Below, piece after piece: positions 31,365-40,325 of a DNA stretch of 64,000 nucleotides. The stretch spans positions 618,900 through 682,899 of the forward strand of contig JAKZZE010000029.1 of NCBI GenBank assembly GCA_024220505.1, written 5' to 3'. Both the position numbers and the translations under genes were made by a program. The notes under the pieces were generated by a model that was not told the origin of the DNA, did not search any database, and saw nothing but the letters and a program-made list of their open reading frames with translations. Position 1 is the first letter of the stretch. Each line of letters begins with the position of its first letter. This DNA comes from Rhizopus arrhizus. Its lineage: Eukaryota; Mucoromycota; Mucoromycetes; Mucorales; Rhizopodaceae.

Positions 31365-33698
31365 TTAGTATCCAAGGCGCGATAAGAAATCAGCACTTTC
31401 ATTGACACGACCAGGTCTATACTTTATCTCGTATTCATATTCCGATAAGATGGCTATCCAACGTGCTAATATTCCGGTGGGATTTTTGGTTTTTAGAAGT
31501 CCAGTTAATGCAGAGTGATCAGTAATGATGGTAAATTTTTCTCCAAGCAAATATGGTCTAAACATTTTTACTGCCCATACTACAGCTAAACATTCTAATT
31601 TAGTTGCAGCATAATTTACTTCACTGGATTTCAGACTTCGACTTGCATATATAACTGGATGTTCTCTTCCGTCTACATCCAACTGTGTAAGAATACATCC
31701 TAAGCCTAATTTCGATGCGTCTGTTACTAAAATTAATGGTTTACTAAAATCTGGTCTAGATAATACTGGTGCTGTTGTAAGTAATCTTTTGAGTGTCAAA
31801 AAGGATTGTGTCGTCTTATCTGTCCATGGTGTTTTCTTTGAGGTCTTTGTTTGGTCATATAGCGGTCGTGCTATTGCAGCAAAATTCTTTATAAATCTTC
31901 TGTAGTAAGAGGCTAACCCGAGGAATCCACGGATTTGAGTCACTGTTTGTGGAATAGGATAATCTATAATTTTCTGTATTTTGCTGGGATCTGTCTGAAT
32001 TCCTTCTTTTGTAATGATATATCCAAGGAATTTGAGATGGTTCTTAAAGAAAAAACACTTGTCAGGGTTTAATTTCAGATTTGCTATCTTGATGCAATTA
32101 AAAACTTGTTCAAGATGTTGTAAATGGTCATCATTATTTCTTGAATATATATTAAGGTCATCTATATATGCGACCAAACATTTGTTAATTAATGGCCGAA
32201 AGCATAAGTCGATAAGTCTTTGAAACGTTGCTGGTGAATTGACCAATCCCATTGGTAAAGTATTGTAATGATATACACCATATTTCGTCGTGAAAGCGGT
32301 AAGTTCTTTGCTTTCTTCTTCTAAAGGTACCTGGTGGAAACCTGCTCGCATGTCTAAGGCAGAGAATATTGATGCTTTTCCTAGTGTATCTAAGAGATCG
32401 TCTATTCTAGGCAAAGGATACGAGTCTTTTTTGGTAACAGCATTAAGCTTTCTATAATCAATAACCATGCGATATTCGCCATTCTTTTTCTTCACTAAGA
32501 TAACCGGGGCTGCCCAAGGACCATTTGAAGGAGATATCACACCAAGTTTGCAATATTTGTCGATTTCTTGTTCTAGGTATTTAGCTTCAATGGGACTCAG
32601 TCGATAGGGTCGATGACTAATAGGTTGAGTATGTTTATCAATAATGATTTTGTGTGTAATTATTGATGTGTTTCCGATTGTATCATTATTCCAATCGAAT
32701 ATACTGTAGTACTTTTTCAATAATATTCTTAACTTCTTCTCGACGGCTTTATCCAGATTTCCAACTTCTAACTTGGTGTATAATTCTGGTTCCAACAGTT
32801 CCTTTTCTTTTTCATTTATACTGGGAGGTTCTTCTAATTCCATCACAAATAATTCTGAATTTAATCGGACATCATATGCCTTAACATCTGTCTCTTCTTG
32901 TAAATCTATTTCCTCTAGTATTCCAATTTCTTCATAGGGATAAAGGGATATATGTCCTCTTGTACGATTATAAAGGTATATTTCTATTGTCTTCCTATTC
33001 ACTATTAAATTTGAGGATGAATCAAAACATCCATATGTGTATTTCAGTTTTGCATTGGTGATTTCAAAAATATATTTGATATTTTTGTTTTGGTTTTTCG
33101 CTTTATCTATTACTAGCTTTTTTGATGAGTTTGCTGGAATATACAATCCATTTCTTCCTGCTGTGATATGGCAGGTGTCTTTCAAATGATTTATAACGAT
33201 TTCTTCCTGACCATCATTCTCTAATACTAGTAACGATTTTTCATCATTTTCTTCATCATCTGACTCATCTAAACTTGAACTTTCATCTTCTATTTCATTT
33301 TCAGAACTTTCTTCAGAAGAGCTTTCTATAACTTCATTTTGAAAATGCACTCGTTTTACAAGGTGTGAGTTTGTATTGCTGACTGGATTCTTGTAAGTTT
33401 GTTCGTAACTAGAAACATGTGTCGGTTTTTCATTTTTACGTAGGAATGATATTTCCAGCTCTGCATTCTTATTCTTATATGTTACTTTCAATGATGAAGT
33501 ATTAAAATCAATTCTTGCTTTAGAACGATTAAGCCAATTATTTCCAATGATAAAGTGACTAGGACAACTAGGTAGTACTTCTACTGTACAAGGAATGATC
33601 ATATTTTCCTCCACTTGAATTGGTACGTCATAGATTATTCCCAATGCTGGCTGTTTAGTTCCATTTCCTAAAGTGAACACACTTTCCGATGAAGCATC
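31365..33698 (-). CDS. Reverse transcriptase-RNase H part of element E Pol
   Basis: The frame enters from the protease part at 37525 once guest D is removed with one TA; before that junction the open frame is D's terminal repeat. An acidic linker precedes the reverse transcriptase: PVILVKKKNGEYRMVIDYRK, then SALDMRAGFHQVPL, LPMGLVNSPATFQ and VAYIDDLNIYS with the YIDD active site near 32170. RNase H has ILVTDASKLGLG and ITDHSALTGLL. It stops at 31365-31367 after ADFLSRLGY. It makes cDNA from E's RNA and removes the template. No internal stop is visible. Confidence 0.88.
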   Translation of the reverse strand, partial: DASSESVFTLGNGTKQPALGIIYDVPIQVEENMIIPCTVEVLPSCPSHFIIGNNWLNRSKARIDFNTSSLKVTYKNKNAELEISFLRKNEKPTHVSSYEQTYKNPVSNTNSHLVKRVHFQNEVIESSSEESSENEIEDESSSLDESDDEENDEKSLLVLENDGQEEIVINHLKDTCHITAGRNGLYIPANSSKKLVIDKAKNQNKNIKYIFEITNAKLKYTYGCFDSSSNLIVNRKTIEIYLYNRTRGHISLYPYEEIGILEEIDLQEETDVKAYDVRLNSELFVMELEEPPSINEKEKELLEPELYTKLEVGNLDKAVEKKLRILLKKYYSIFDWNNDTIGNTSIITHKIIIDKHTQPISHRPYRLSPIEAKYLEQEIDKYCKLGVISPSNGPWAAPVILVKKKNGEYRMVIDYRKLNAVTKKDSYPLPRIDDLLDTLGKASIFSALDMRAGFHQVPLEEESKELTAFTTKYGVYHYNTLPMGLVNSPATFQRLIDLCFRPLINKCLVAYIDDLNIYSRNNDDHLQHLEQVFNCIKIANLKLNPDKCFFFKNHLKFLGYIITKEGIQTDPSKIQKIIDYPIPQTVTQIRGFLGLASYYRRFIKNFAAIARPLYDQTKTSKKTPWTDKTTQSFLTLKRLLTTAPVLSRPDFSKPLILVTDASKLGLGCILTQLDVDGREHPVIYASRSLKSSEVNYAATKLECLAVVWAVKMFRPYLLGEKFTIITDHSALTGLLKTKNPTGILARWIAILSEYEYEIKYRPGRVNESADFLSRLGY

Positions 33699-34939
33699 TA
33701 CAGTAGGTGAAAAAATACGAGCAACCTCTGTTCGATTTGTCTTCATATCTTTTTATTTTTGTGTGTATATTTGCCAGAGCTTTGATATCACACAAACTAA
33801 TTAGGGCAACAAAGATACATGTAATACAGTAAAGAGATTGACTCTACTTGAAGTACAAGCTTTTTAAAAAGGGAAAGACAGTCATAAAAAAGCCAATGAT
33901 GATTTTTCAAAATTCGCTATGTTTATTTAATATTTTCTATATCTTCCCTTTGCTTTAATAACTGCTTCTACTTTGGCTGGCATACTATTGATGTGCCTCT
34001 TGCAAGCATTTGCATTGGGTTTATTTCGTTCTACATCCACAAATTGCTAAAGCTTTCTGACACCTCTTTCTCCGACTTCATGTGGTGTGAGATTAAGTTT
34101 GAGCTGATGCCAAACATGCTTTATATGATTTAAATCCAGGCTTTGAGCATACCAATAATTTGTATACCTTACGCTGATACCGCATACCTATGGAGTTATG
34201 AATTTTAATTTATACTTTACGTCGCTATCACTCTGAAGGTATACATCAGACGTCTTCAAATAATGGTACTCTAACGTATTCATGTAAATAATGCTAAGTA
34301 TATGTGGACAAGTCGTTGAGTTTATGTTATCATCATAAAGCTGACATGTCTAAACTGGTCCCTGAGTAGCTATGTGACAACACATGTTCATCCTACCGCT
34401 GCTGTGCTTTACTGTAATGTCGATGTGATGAGGGAGTAAAATGTCATTTTATACTACTCTATACTACTTTACTCCATCTGATCACTAGATGATAGTCTTT
34501 GCTTCAGCTGAGAACGCTACTGGTCGTAACTATGAACTTGACCAGTTGCGATGCCTTTTTGCTCAGGCTATCTGCTTTTTTCAATGATCCTTTTTTAAAA
34601 ATGCCTTCTTTTTTTTTAGCTCTCGGTGGCAGTTTATGGATCTCAGCGCATTTACTCCTGAATGGTACATGAACAAGTAACCAAACTTACCTAACTCCCT
34701 GAATAGCTCTTTCGCTACTGTTCGATGACCAGTAATAATACACAGCTTGATATAGTGCTTCATGGCCGAAGAGACAATAGCATGTCTTCCAGCAGACAGG
34801 TGTGAATTTCATGGAAAAAGCTTCCTAGGGATGGTTGTAACTTTGCTGCCGTCGGACTTTAAAATTTTCAATTTCCTTATTAGGAAATCCCCATTTTTAG
34901 GCATTTAGCTGTAATAACCCGTAAAATATAATTGTATTA

Positions 34940-35032
34940 TGCATGTTATTGTCCAGATTGGTTAGGGTGTCAGTTTCCTAAGCAAGAGGTCACCGGTTCG
35001 AAACGTGCGGTGCATCCTTTTTTTTTTTTTTT
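34940..35032 (+). promoter_or_regulatory. tRNA-like module in the left inverted repeat of G1
   Basis: GATTGGTTAGGGTGTC reads like a tRNA D arm (A box), TTCCTAA like an anticodon loop, AGAGGTC like a variable loop, and GGTTCGA is a B-box core. It is followed by a T tract at ~35018 that would stop RNA polymerase III. The stems pair poorly, so it is tRNA-derived rather than a working tRNA. The mirror copy is at 36810-36910. Confidence 0.5.
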
Positions 35033-35274
35033 TAGGAAGTTGCAATTGCAGTTTTATAGCTGTGATTCGTTTTTTTAAATTAACGCTTTTATTTATCGTT
35101 TTATTTTGTATTTATATTGTAAACACACAAAAACGAATACCATTACAATTTTTTTTTTTAAATTGATTATCTTAACACTTTGGCTATTTTTTTACATAAA
35201 GTATTAATAATACTTGCTTCAAATAATATTAACATTTTAACAAAGATTTTTACTTTTATTTTCTATTATTATTA

Positions 35275-36668
35275 TTATTCTGCAGCAAGTTCTGTTAGCC
35301 AGGCTGGATTACGTTGAGCTCGATCAAAGCTAACATGCTTAAGGCAATTTATTATACCGTTAAATATGTCGTTATGATGCTTTCTTCGCCAAATAAATTC
35401 AATAAGCAACCAAGGCATCATTTTCTTCGTTCTGAGAGCAGGAGTTACATTCATTTTTATTCCATTCCATGTTCCTAAAGAAATTTTAGAATAATTTTGA
35501 ACTATAAACCTTTGTATATAGTAATCTTATTCTTACCCTCAATAGTGTTAGTGTGAACATCGCCATCGCGAAATGTTACACTATGGTTGACAGTTCGATG
35601 TATTAAATTCATTCCAAGGTTTACCATATTTTCGTAGGCTCGCCAACAGTCTGTATGTACTATCGATCCATCTGCAACATAGTTTTGGATAATTGTATCC
35701 ATCGTTTCCGTGTTTCTGTTATTAACTACAACTAGAAAACACTTTCGTTCAGGTGTCTTTTCCACACCACCAACCACCCAAACACCCTCCACACGGTGTC
35801 CACGATGATACTTTCGTTTTCCAAACTTTGATTCATCAATTTCTACCACGATTGGATTTCCATCCACATCATAGCCTCCAATTTTACAGTCGTTTTGCTG
35901 CAAATCTTCTTGTAAGACTTGGTACCAATCTGTTAATGTTTTACGTACTGTATTAGGAGAGCATCCAACCATGGTAGAAATTGTCATGCGGCGTATTTTT
36001 AAACTCCAAAAGTAAAGAATCGAAAGTGTGTCATAGGTTGGTAAGTTGCGATGACTAAAAAAGGAAGCATTTCGTACGGCTATTTGACGTCCATTACAGC
36101 ACTTTTCACCGGTTTCTTGGTTTATTATTATGCCATTACATCTCCAACGTGGAATACTTCCTGTTTGTTCCAAGTACATCATACTTCCTTCAGCACCATT
36201 GCAACGATAAACAGTATTGCTTCCATAATAAATTCCATTATTAATAAAAAATCTAATTTATAAAAAAAAAAATAGAGTTACTAATATTGCATAAAAGAAT
36301 ATTTCGTTATACTTTTATACTTACTGCATACACGCTTCTTCTGTTCCAAAAGTTAAAAAAAACGTTCTGGTGGACATAATAGGAACATTTTGCTCTATGC
36401 TCCAATTGTCTGGCAAAATATTACTGTCATGTAACTCTTCATCAACTTCAAAATCTTCTATTTCCAATAATTCCTCATTATCGTCGTTATTGATAGAAAT
36501 AAATGCTTCATCCAAATCTGAAGTTTGTTCAGTTTCTAAACGCATTTCTTCTACTTCTTCATCAGAATCAACAATAATAATAGGGTTGCTTGGTGAAGTA
36601 ACAGGTCTTTGACGACGAATACCAGCAGGATTGGTGTAGTTTGCAGTTGAAATGTTGATAAAAGACAT
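35275..36668 (-). CDS. Merlin/ISXO2-like DDE transposase of G1, three exons (419 aa)
   Basis: Exons are 36325-36668, 35537-36252 and 35275-35474. Both introns (72 and 62 nt) have GTAAGT/GTAAGA donors and TTAG acceptors, and splicing keeps one frame. The N-terminus is acidic. Cys-rich text (VYRCNGAEG, RWRCNGIII, KCCNGRQ) suggests a zinc-binding domain, followed by a helix-turn-helix (MVGCSPNTVRKTLTDWY). The ISXO2 core has EIDESKFGKRKY, WVVGGVE, SIVHTDCWRAYE and HTNTIEG, giving the DDE triad, with intron 2 falling right after TIEG. It should cut G elements out and insert them with 8-bp duplications. All parts look intact. Confidence 0.85.
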
Positions 36669-36809
36669 AATATACTAACTTTAATTTGAAAAATGTAAAA
36701 AGGGAAGAAAAAAAAAAGAGGAAAAACGCGAAATGGAAAAAAATTTATTTCAAAAAATTTAAGTCACAAAAAGAAAAAACTCAGACTTAAAAAATTACTA
36801 CCAAAATTT

Positions 36810-36910
36810 CAAAAAAAGGTATATGTAAGGGTCGAACTAGTGACCTCTTGCTTAGGAAACTGACGCCCTAACCAATCTGGACAATAACATGCATAATACA
36901 ATTGTATTTT
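36810..36910 (-). promoter_or_regulatory. tRNA-like module in the right inverted repeat of G1
   Basis: On the minus strand it reads GATTGGTTAGGGCGTCAG, TTCCTAA, AGAGGTC and AGTTCGACCC, then a T run (ACCTTTTTTTG). It faces inward, opposite to the left module. Box spacing is as in a tRNA gene. Confidence 0.5.
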
Positions 36911-37524
36911 ACGGGTTATTACAGCTAAATGCCTAAAAATGGAGATTTCCTAATAAGGAAATTGAAAATTTTAAAGTCCGACGGCAGCAAAGTTACAATT
37001 AACCCTTCCTAGTATACCTTTTAACTGTGCGATAATGAACGTAATGCTTATCTGTGATATCCTCTGGCTTCATGCTATTCGGTGATATATCTTTTATTTC
37101 TGAATTGCTTTTCCATTGGTATAGATTTAGGCATGATGATGAGAAGTAGTGAAAGAAATTGAGCAAAAAAAAAGAAACCAAGGGCTCTTGAAGCCGCACT
37201 TGCTTTTATATGGACACAATGAGGAAAGCTCACAGTCCTATACAAGTACGCTGTATAGTCTTCCGATATGTTCTTTGTTGATTTAAATATAAACGTATGA
37301 TTACTGTACATAATTTAAGCTGGTCGGAAGTCAAATTTTTAAATTCGGATTCTCATTCCTCTCTCAATTTCCAGTATTACTACATGAGACCTTTACTGTT
37401 TCAAGACACATGATCCCGAAAATATACCATAGGAGTCTCAAGCCAGTAGTTGGCATGCACCTTTTGATATAGCGAAAAAAGTCGATTTTGCCAAAAGGTT
37501 GCTCGTATTTTTTCACCTACTGTA

Positions 37525-38245
37525 TTTCTAAATTTAAAGCATCTGCGAGAGCTTTTGACATACAGGTCTTTGCTGCACCACAGTCTACTAATGCTTTAAT
37601 TCTTTTCGATCCTATGCTCACTTTAGAATATACAGCAGTTGTACTATAGTCTTCATTGTCTTCTATTAAGGCAAAAGTTGCTTTATCAGGATTTATTGTC
37701 CTTCTTTGTTGATTGGGTCTGCACGCTACATTAAGTTGTCTTCTTAATGCTGGAACAGTTGTTATTAGATCCCGTACAGTGATGTTTGCTGGTTTATCCA
37801 ACACGTCAGCAGCTATATCATATGATATTTCAGGTTTTCTTCGTTTAGTTATTTTTTTCTTTGTATGTTAGTTGTCTTTAATTTCTATAGGCAATTCAGT
37901 ATCCATGTCCATGTTTTGATCTGTGGTGATTTTTTGTATAGATGGTTGATTTATTTCTTCCATATGCCTTCGAGTAGTGACTCTTTTAGTAACTGTGGGT
38001 TTTTCAGATTCTTTTCTTTTAGGTGAGGTTTTTCCTTTATTATAGGGTGCTGTTCTTGCTGAAATCACTTCAGGAGGTCTATCAGGTCTAACAGCAGCGT
38101 ATAACTCGTGATTATATGGATCGTATTCTCCTTCAGTGATTAAAGCATTAAGATGGTGTTGTGAAGTTGGTTTGTTAATGGATTTAGTGTGTTGATGGGT
38201 GTTCGATTGACCATTCTTTTGGTTGTCAAAAGCAACCGACCCCAT
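37525..38245 (-). pseudogene. Second frame of element E leading into protease, one in-frame stop
   Basis: The ATG at 38245 overlaps the gag stop as TAATG. The frame gives 125 residues, then TAA at 37868-37870, then continues in the same frame through KKITKRRKPEI to a retropepsin-like ALVDCGAAKTCMS, where the usual DTGA/DSGA is DCGA. It reaches guest D at 37524 and joins the RT frame beyond it. The stop may be a mutation or a readthrough site; one copy cannot decide. The protease would process Gag and Pol. Confidence 0.68.
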
Positions 38246-39333
38246 TAGTTTTTTGAGTTTTGAGCTTGATGATTTGTGTCATCTCTTGGAGGATAACGTC
38301 TGTAATTTGAAGGCTCTTCCCTTCGGTTATAATAGTTGTTACGGTAGTTGCGTTGATTATTCCTGTTTGACTGTGGATAATATGATTGTTGTTTGTTGAG
38401 TTCATTTCTAATTGTTTCTTGAATGAGGGTTACAATATCTTGTTGATCAACCTTATGAACGTTAGTGCTTTCTTTATGTCTATTGTTTTGATGCTTGTAT
38501 GAGGGAGAGTGATTGATATCATTGACGACATACATAGTTGTCAACTGGTTAGGCCCAGTGTTAACATTATGGGTAACGTTTAATTTATCCATCCTTTCGT
38601 TCATACGTGCATTACCAACAGGAATGTATTGAAGCATGCGGTCTTCGGTATCAATAAGATCTACATTATGTTTATAAACTGACGCATGGTTACAATATGC
38701 ATTGTCGTCATTGTATATTAATGCATTATTAACATTTCTAGGCAAGAAAGGGTTGTCCACTATGGCGATTTTTCTTGGTCTGTTGGCATTCCACCAACCT
38801 TCTGCATGAACTGTCCAGTATTTAAAGGTGCGAGAGCTGCATTGAATACAGAATTGTTTTATCTCTTTGAGGAGTCCCGCACGAAATCGACTCTCAATGA
38901 CTTCTTCGCTATCAATGTCTGCAAGGTCTGCTGCTTCCCTAAGACGTGCAAGGAAGATTTGCGGATGCTCTTGCTCACCCTGGAACATTTCATTGAATTC
39001 CAATTCATAAGTTTGTATGAGCTCAGGAGTAATATAGTGCTTTTTTAATTTTTCTACTGCTTGCTCGTAACCGATATCAGGTTGTTCTTTAAGTATTGTT
39101 CTTTCAAAATAGACCTTAGCAGCACGACGTAGCTGGGATTTGAGAACGATCAATTTTCGGGCATCGCTATGTGTATTTGTAATTGCCAAGTAAGAATCAA
39201 GAGTTTCTTGAAAATGTCTAAAATCTTCGCCTTCGTATCCATAAAATTCAATGAGACGAGGTCTGAAGCCTTGGATGGCGCTTTGATTATTGACAGTAGC
39301 CAACACGGTTTGTCCTGATTGTAAAGAGGCCAT
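38245..39333 (-). CDS. Gag of element E (362 aa)
   Basis: The ATG is at 39333. The N-terminal two thirds fit the retrotransposon gag fold (FYGYEGEDFRHFQETLDSYL, RRAAKVYFERTI, GEQEHPQIFLARLREAADL). The C-terminus is Asn/Gln/Tyr/Arg-rich without a CCHC zinc knuckle, so RNA binding probably rests on the basic tail (NQRNYRNNYYNRREEPSNYR). The stop TAA shares its last base with the next ATG. It forms the particle shell in the cytoplasm. The frame is unbroken. Confidence 0.82.
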   Translation of the reverse strand: MASLQSGQTVLATVNNQSAIQGFRPRLIEFYGYEGEDFRHFQETLDSYLAITNTHSDARKLIVLKSQLRRAAKVYFERTILKEQPDIGYEQAVEKLKKHYITPELIQTYELEFNEMFQGEQEHPQIFLARLREAADLADIDSEEVIESRFRAGLLKEIKQFCIQCSSRTFKYWTVHAEGWWNANRPRKIAIVDNPFLPRNVNNALIYNDDNAYCNHASVYKHNVDLIDTEDRMLQYIPVGNARMNERMDKLNVTHNVNTGPNQLTTMYVVNDINHSPSYKHQNNRHKESTNVHKVDQQDIVTLIQETIRNELNKQQSYYPQSNRNNQRNYRNNYYNRREEPSNYRRYPPRDDTNHQAQNSKN

Positions 39334-39469
39334 TATGTAATCTTGATGTTGTAAGTATTGTTGTTAATAAAAATATTTTTTTTTTTGTAGAAAGTTTTGG
39401 TTGATAATAGACTGTTAATAATAAATTTGATTGATTTTTGTTTAATTTCCCCTCGTAGTGACCACCAAA

Positions 39470-39924
39470 TGTAATAGCTTATTTTCTATTTAGGCCTTGT
39501 GTATTTATTGAGAGTTTAGAGTGATTTTGAATATAAAGTAAAGTTATATTTGGGTATTTTCTTGATAGGAGTGACCACCAGATCTTGTTTTAAAGTAGAT
39601 CAGTCTTGATGTAAAGATAATGATAGCTTGATGTGAGATTTAATAGAGTTACAATGAAGATATTTGGCTTCAAGGGACTTGACTTATTCTTGATATTTAG
39701 TAAAATAATAATAAAAGAGATTTGCTTTGAATGATATTTATTTAAGAATAAAAGTAGTAAAGTATGTCAGAAGTAAATAAAATAACTGTTTTTATAGTTT
39801 TTATGAATTTTTAATATGCTTTAAATTTAAAGCATGCCTTGATTTTAATGCACCTTTCAATTTTCAACCTTGCATTAATTTTTATGTACCTTCGGGTCAA
39901 AAATTAAAGTCTTGCATCTTTACA
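39470..39924 (-). repeat. 5' LTR of element E (455 bp)
   Basis: It has TG...CA ends and matches 23700-24153 and the solo LTR at 20727-21178. It is followed outward by ATAG and, 130 bp further, by the 3' end of the tRNA-Cys gene. Confidence 0.9.
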
Positions 39925-40054
39925 ATAGGAAAAATAATGACAATTTGTAAAGTGATTTACAAAGCGTCAAAAATTAAAGCTTGAAAGAAATTTCTGAGTT
40001 CAAATCTTCATAATCATAGCTACAACATTTACCCGAACAAAATTCAAAAAAAAT

Positions 40055-40126
40055 AGAGGAATCCGTGGATTGAACACGGGACCTAAAGATTTGCAATCTT
40101 CCGCTCTACCGCTGAGCTAATCCCTC
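40055..40126 (-). tRNA. tRNA-Cys (GCA)
   Basis: On the minus strand the 72-nt sequence folds as a cloverleaf. The acceptor is GAGGGAT/ATTCCTC, the D stem GCTC/GAGC, the anticodon stem GAAGA/TCTTT with loop TTGCAAA (anticodon GCA), and the T stem CCGTG/CACGG with loop TTCAATC. The discriminator base is U, as expected for tRNA-Cys. It has no intron. A T run follows (plus-strand A at 40047-40053), a Pol III terminator. The A box TAGCTCAGCGG spans the LINE insertion point. It looks functional. Confidence 0.95.
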
Positions 40127-40182
40127 ACTTTTCTTTCGCTTTTGGTTCAAAAGGTAAACTTGTTTATTTTTCAAAAAAGCCG
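40112..40182. repeat. 71-nt LINE target (first 15 nt of tRNA-Cys plus flank), copy 1
   Basis: It runs from CTGAGCTAATCCCTC (complement of tRNA nt 1-15) to AAAAAAGCCG. The same 71-72 nt occurs after L1 (45200-45270) and after L2 (53342-53413) with one or two changes, as expected of a long target-site duplication. Confidence 0.85.
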
Positions 40183-40325
40183 ATAACTCCTCCAAATCAA
40201 GCCATCCATCTCCAATTTTTACACCATTCGATTCATCTTTCAAAAACACACCTTTTGGTATCTTTAATTTTTCGAATACATCAACTTTACATCGCTTTTT
40301 TACCGTTTGAAGTTAATCACAAAAG

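Larger units (their letters stand above)
34829..37004 (-). mobile_element. Merlin-like (IS1595/ISXO2-type) DNA transposon G1 (2176 bp)
   Basis: An 8-bp target duplication CTTCCTAG flanks it (34821-34828 and 37005-37012). The inverted repeats (about 190 bp each) share TTGTAACTTTGCTGCCGTCG and go on into a tRNA-like module and a T run. It encodes a spliced ISXO2-like transposase. Eight-base duplications and this transposase class are the features of the Merlin superfamily. It sits in mariner D. Copy G2 lies at 60110-62266. Confidence 0.88.
33930..37137 (-). pseudogene. Tc1/mariner transposase of D, split by G1 and full of stops
   Basis: The N-terminal start (MPKSIPMEKQFRNKRYI) is at 37137, and traces of the helix-turn-helix (ITDKHYVHYRTVKRY) reach G1 at 37012. 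Beyond G1, remnants such as GHRTVAKELFRELGKFGY (34740-34660) and the C-terminal NSMPAKVEAVIKAKGRY near 33990-33945 remain. Many stops and frameshifts lie between. Confidence 0.7.
33701..37522 (-). mobile_element. Mariner-like element D, decayed, carrying Merlin-like G1
   Basis: The inverted ends begin CAGTAGGTGAAAAAATACGA, with TA at 33699-33700 and 37523-37524. It is inserted in the protease/RT region of E. Without G1 and its duplication it is 1638 bp. Its ends resemble those of element A (CACTAGGTGAAAAAATAGGG), so the two are related families. Confidence 0.88.
23700..39924 (-). mobile_element. Ty3/gypsy LTR retrotransposon E, split by three nested insertions
   Basis: LTRs at 39470-39924 (5') and 23700-24153 (3') bound a minus-strand element. 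ATAG lies outside both ends (23696-23699 and 39925-39928), proving that both LTRs belong to one insertion. The order is gag, a second frame leading into protease, RT-RNase H, a separate integrase ORF and a third ORF. Guests are D (33701-37522), C2 (26585-29819) and F (24634-26288). Without them the element is about 7.5 kb. A likely tRNA primer site, TGGTGGTCACTACGAGG, follows the 5' LTR on the minus strand at about 39466-39450. The guests and one stop in the protease frame make it inactive. Confidence 0.9.

Noticed and set aside
34940..35032. The module in G1 as a functional tRNA-Arg(CCT)
   Set aside because: Anticodon and T stems do not pair well and acceptor ends do not match. It is tRNA-like only.
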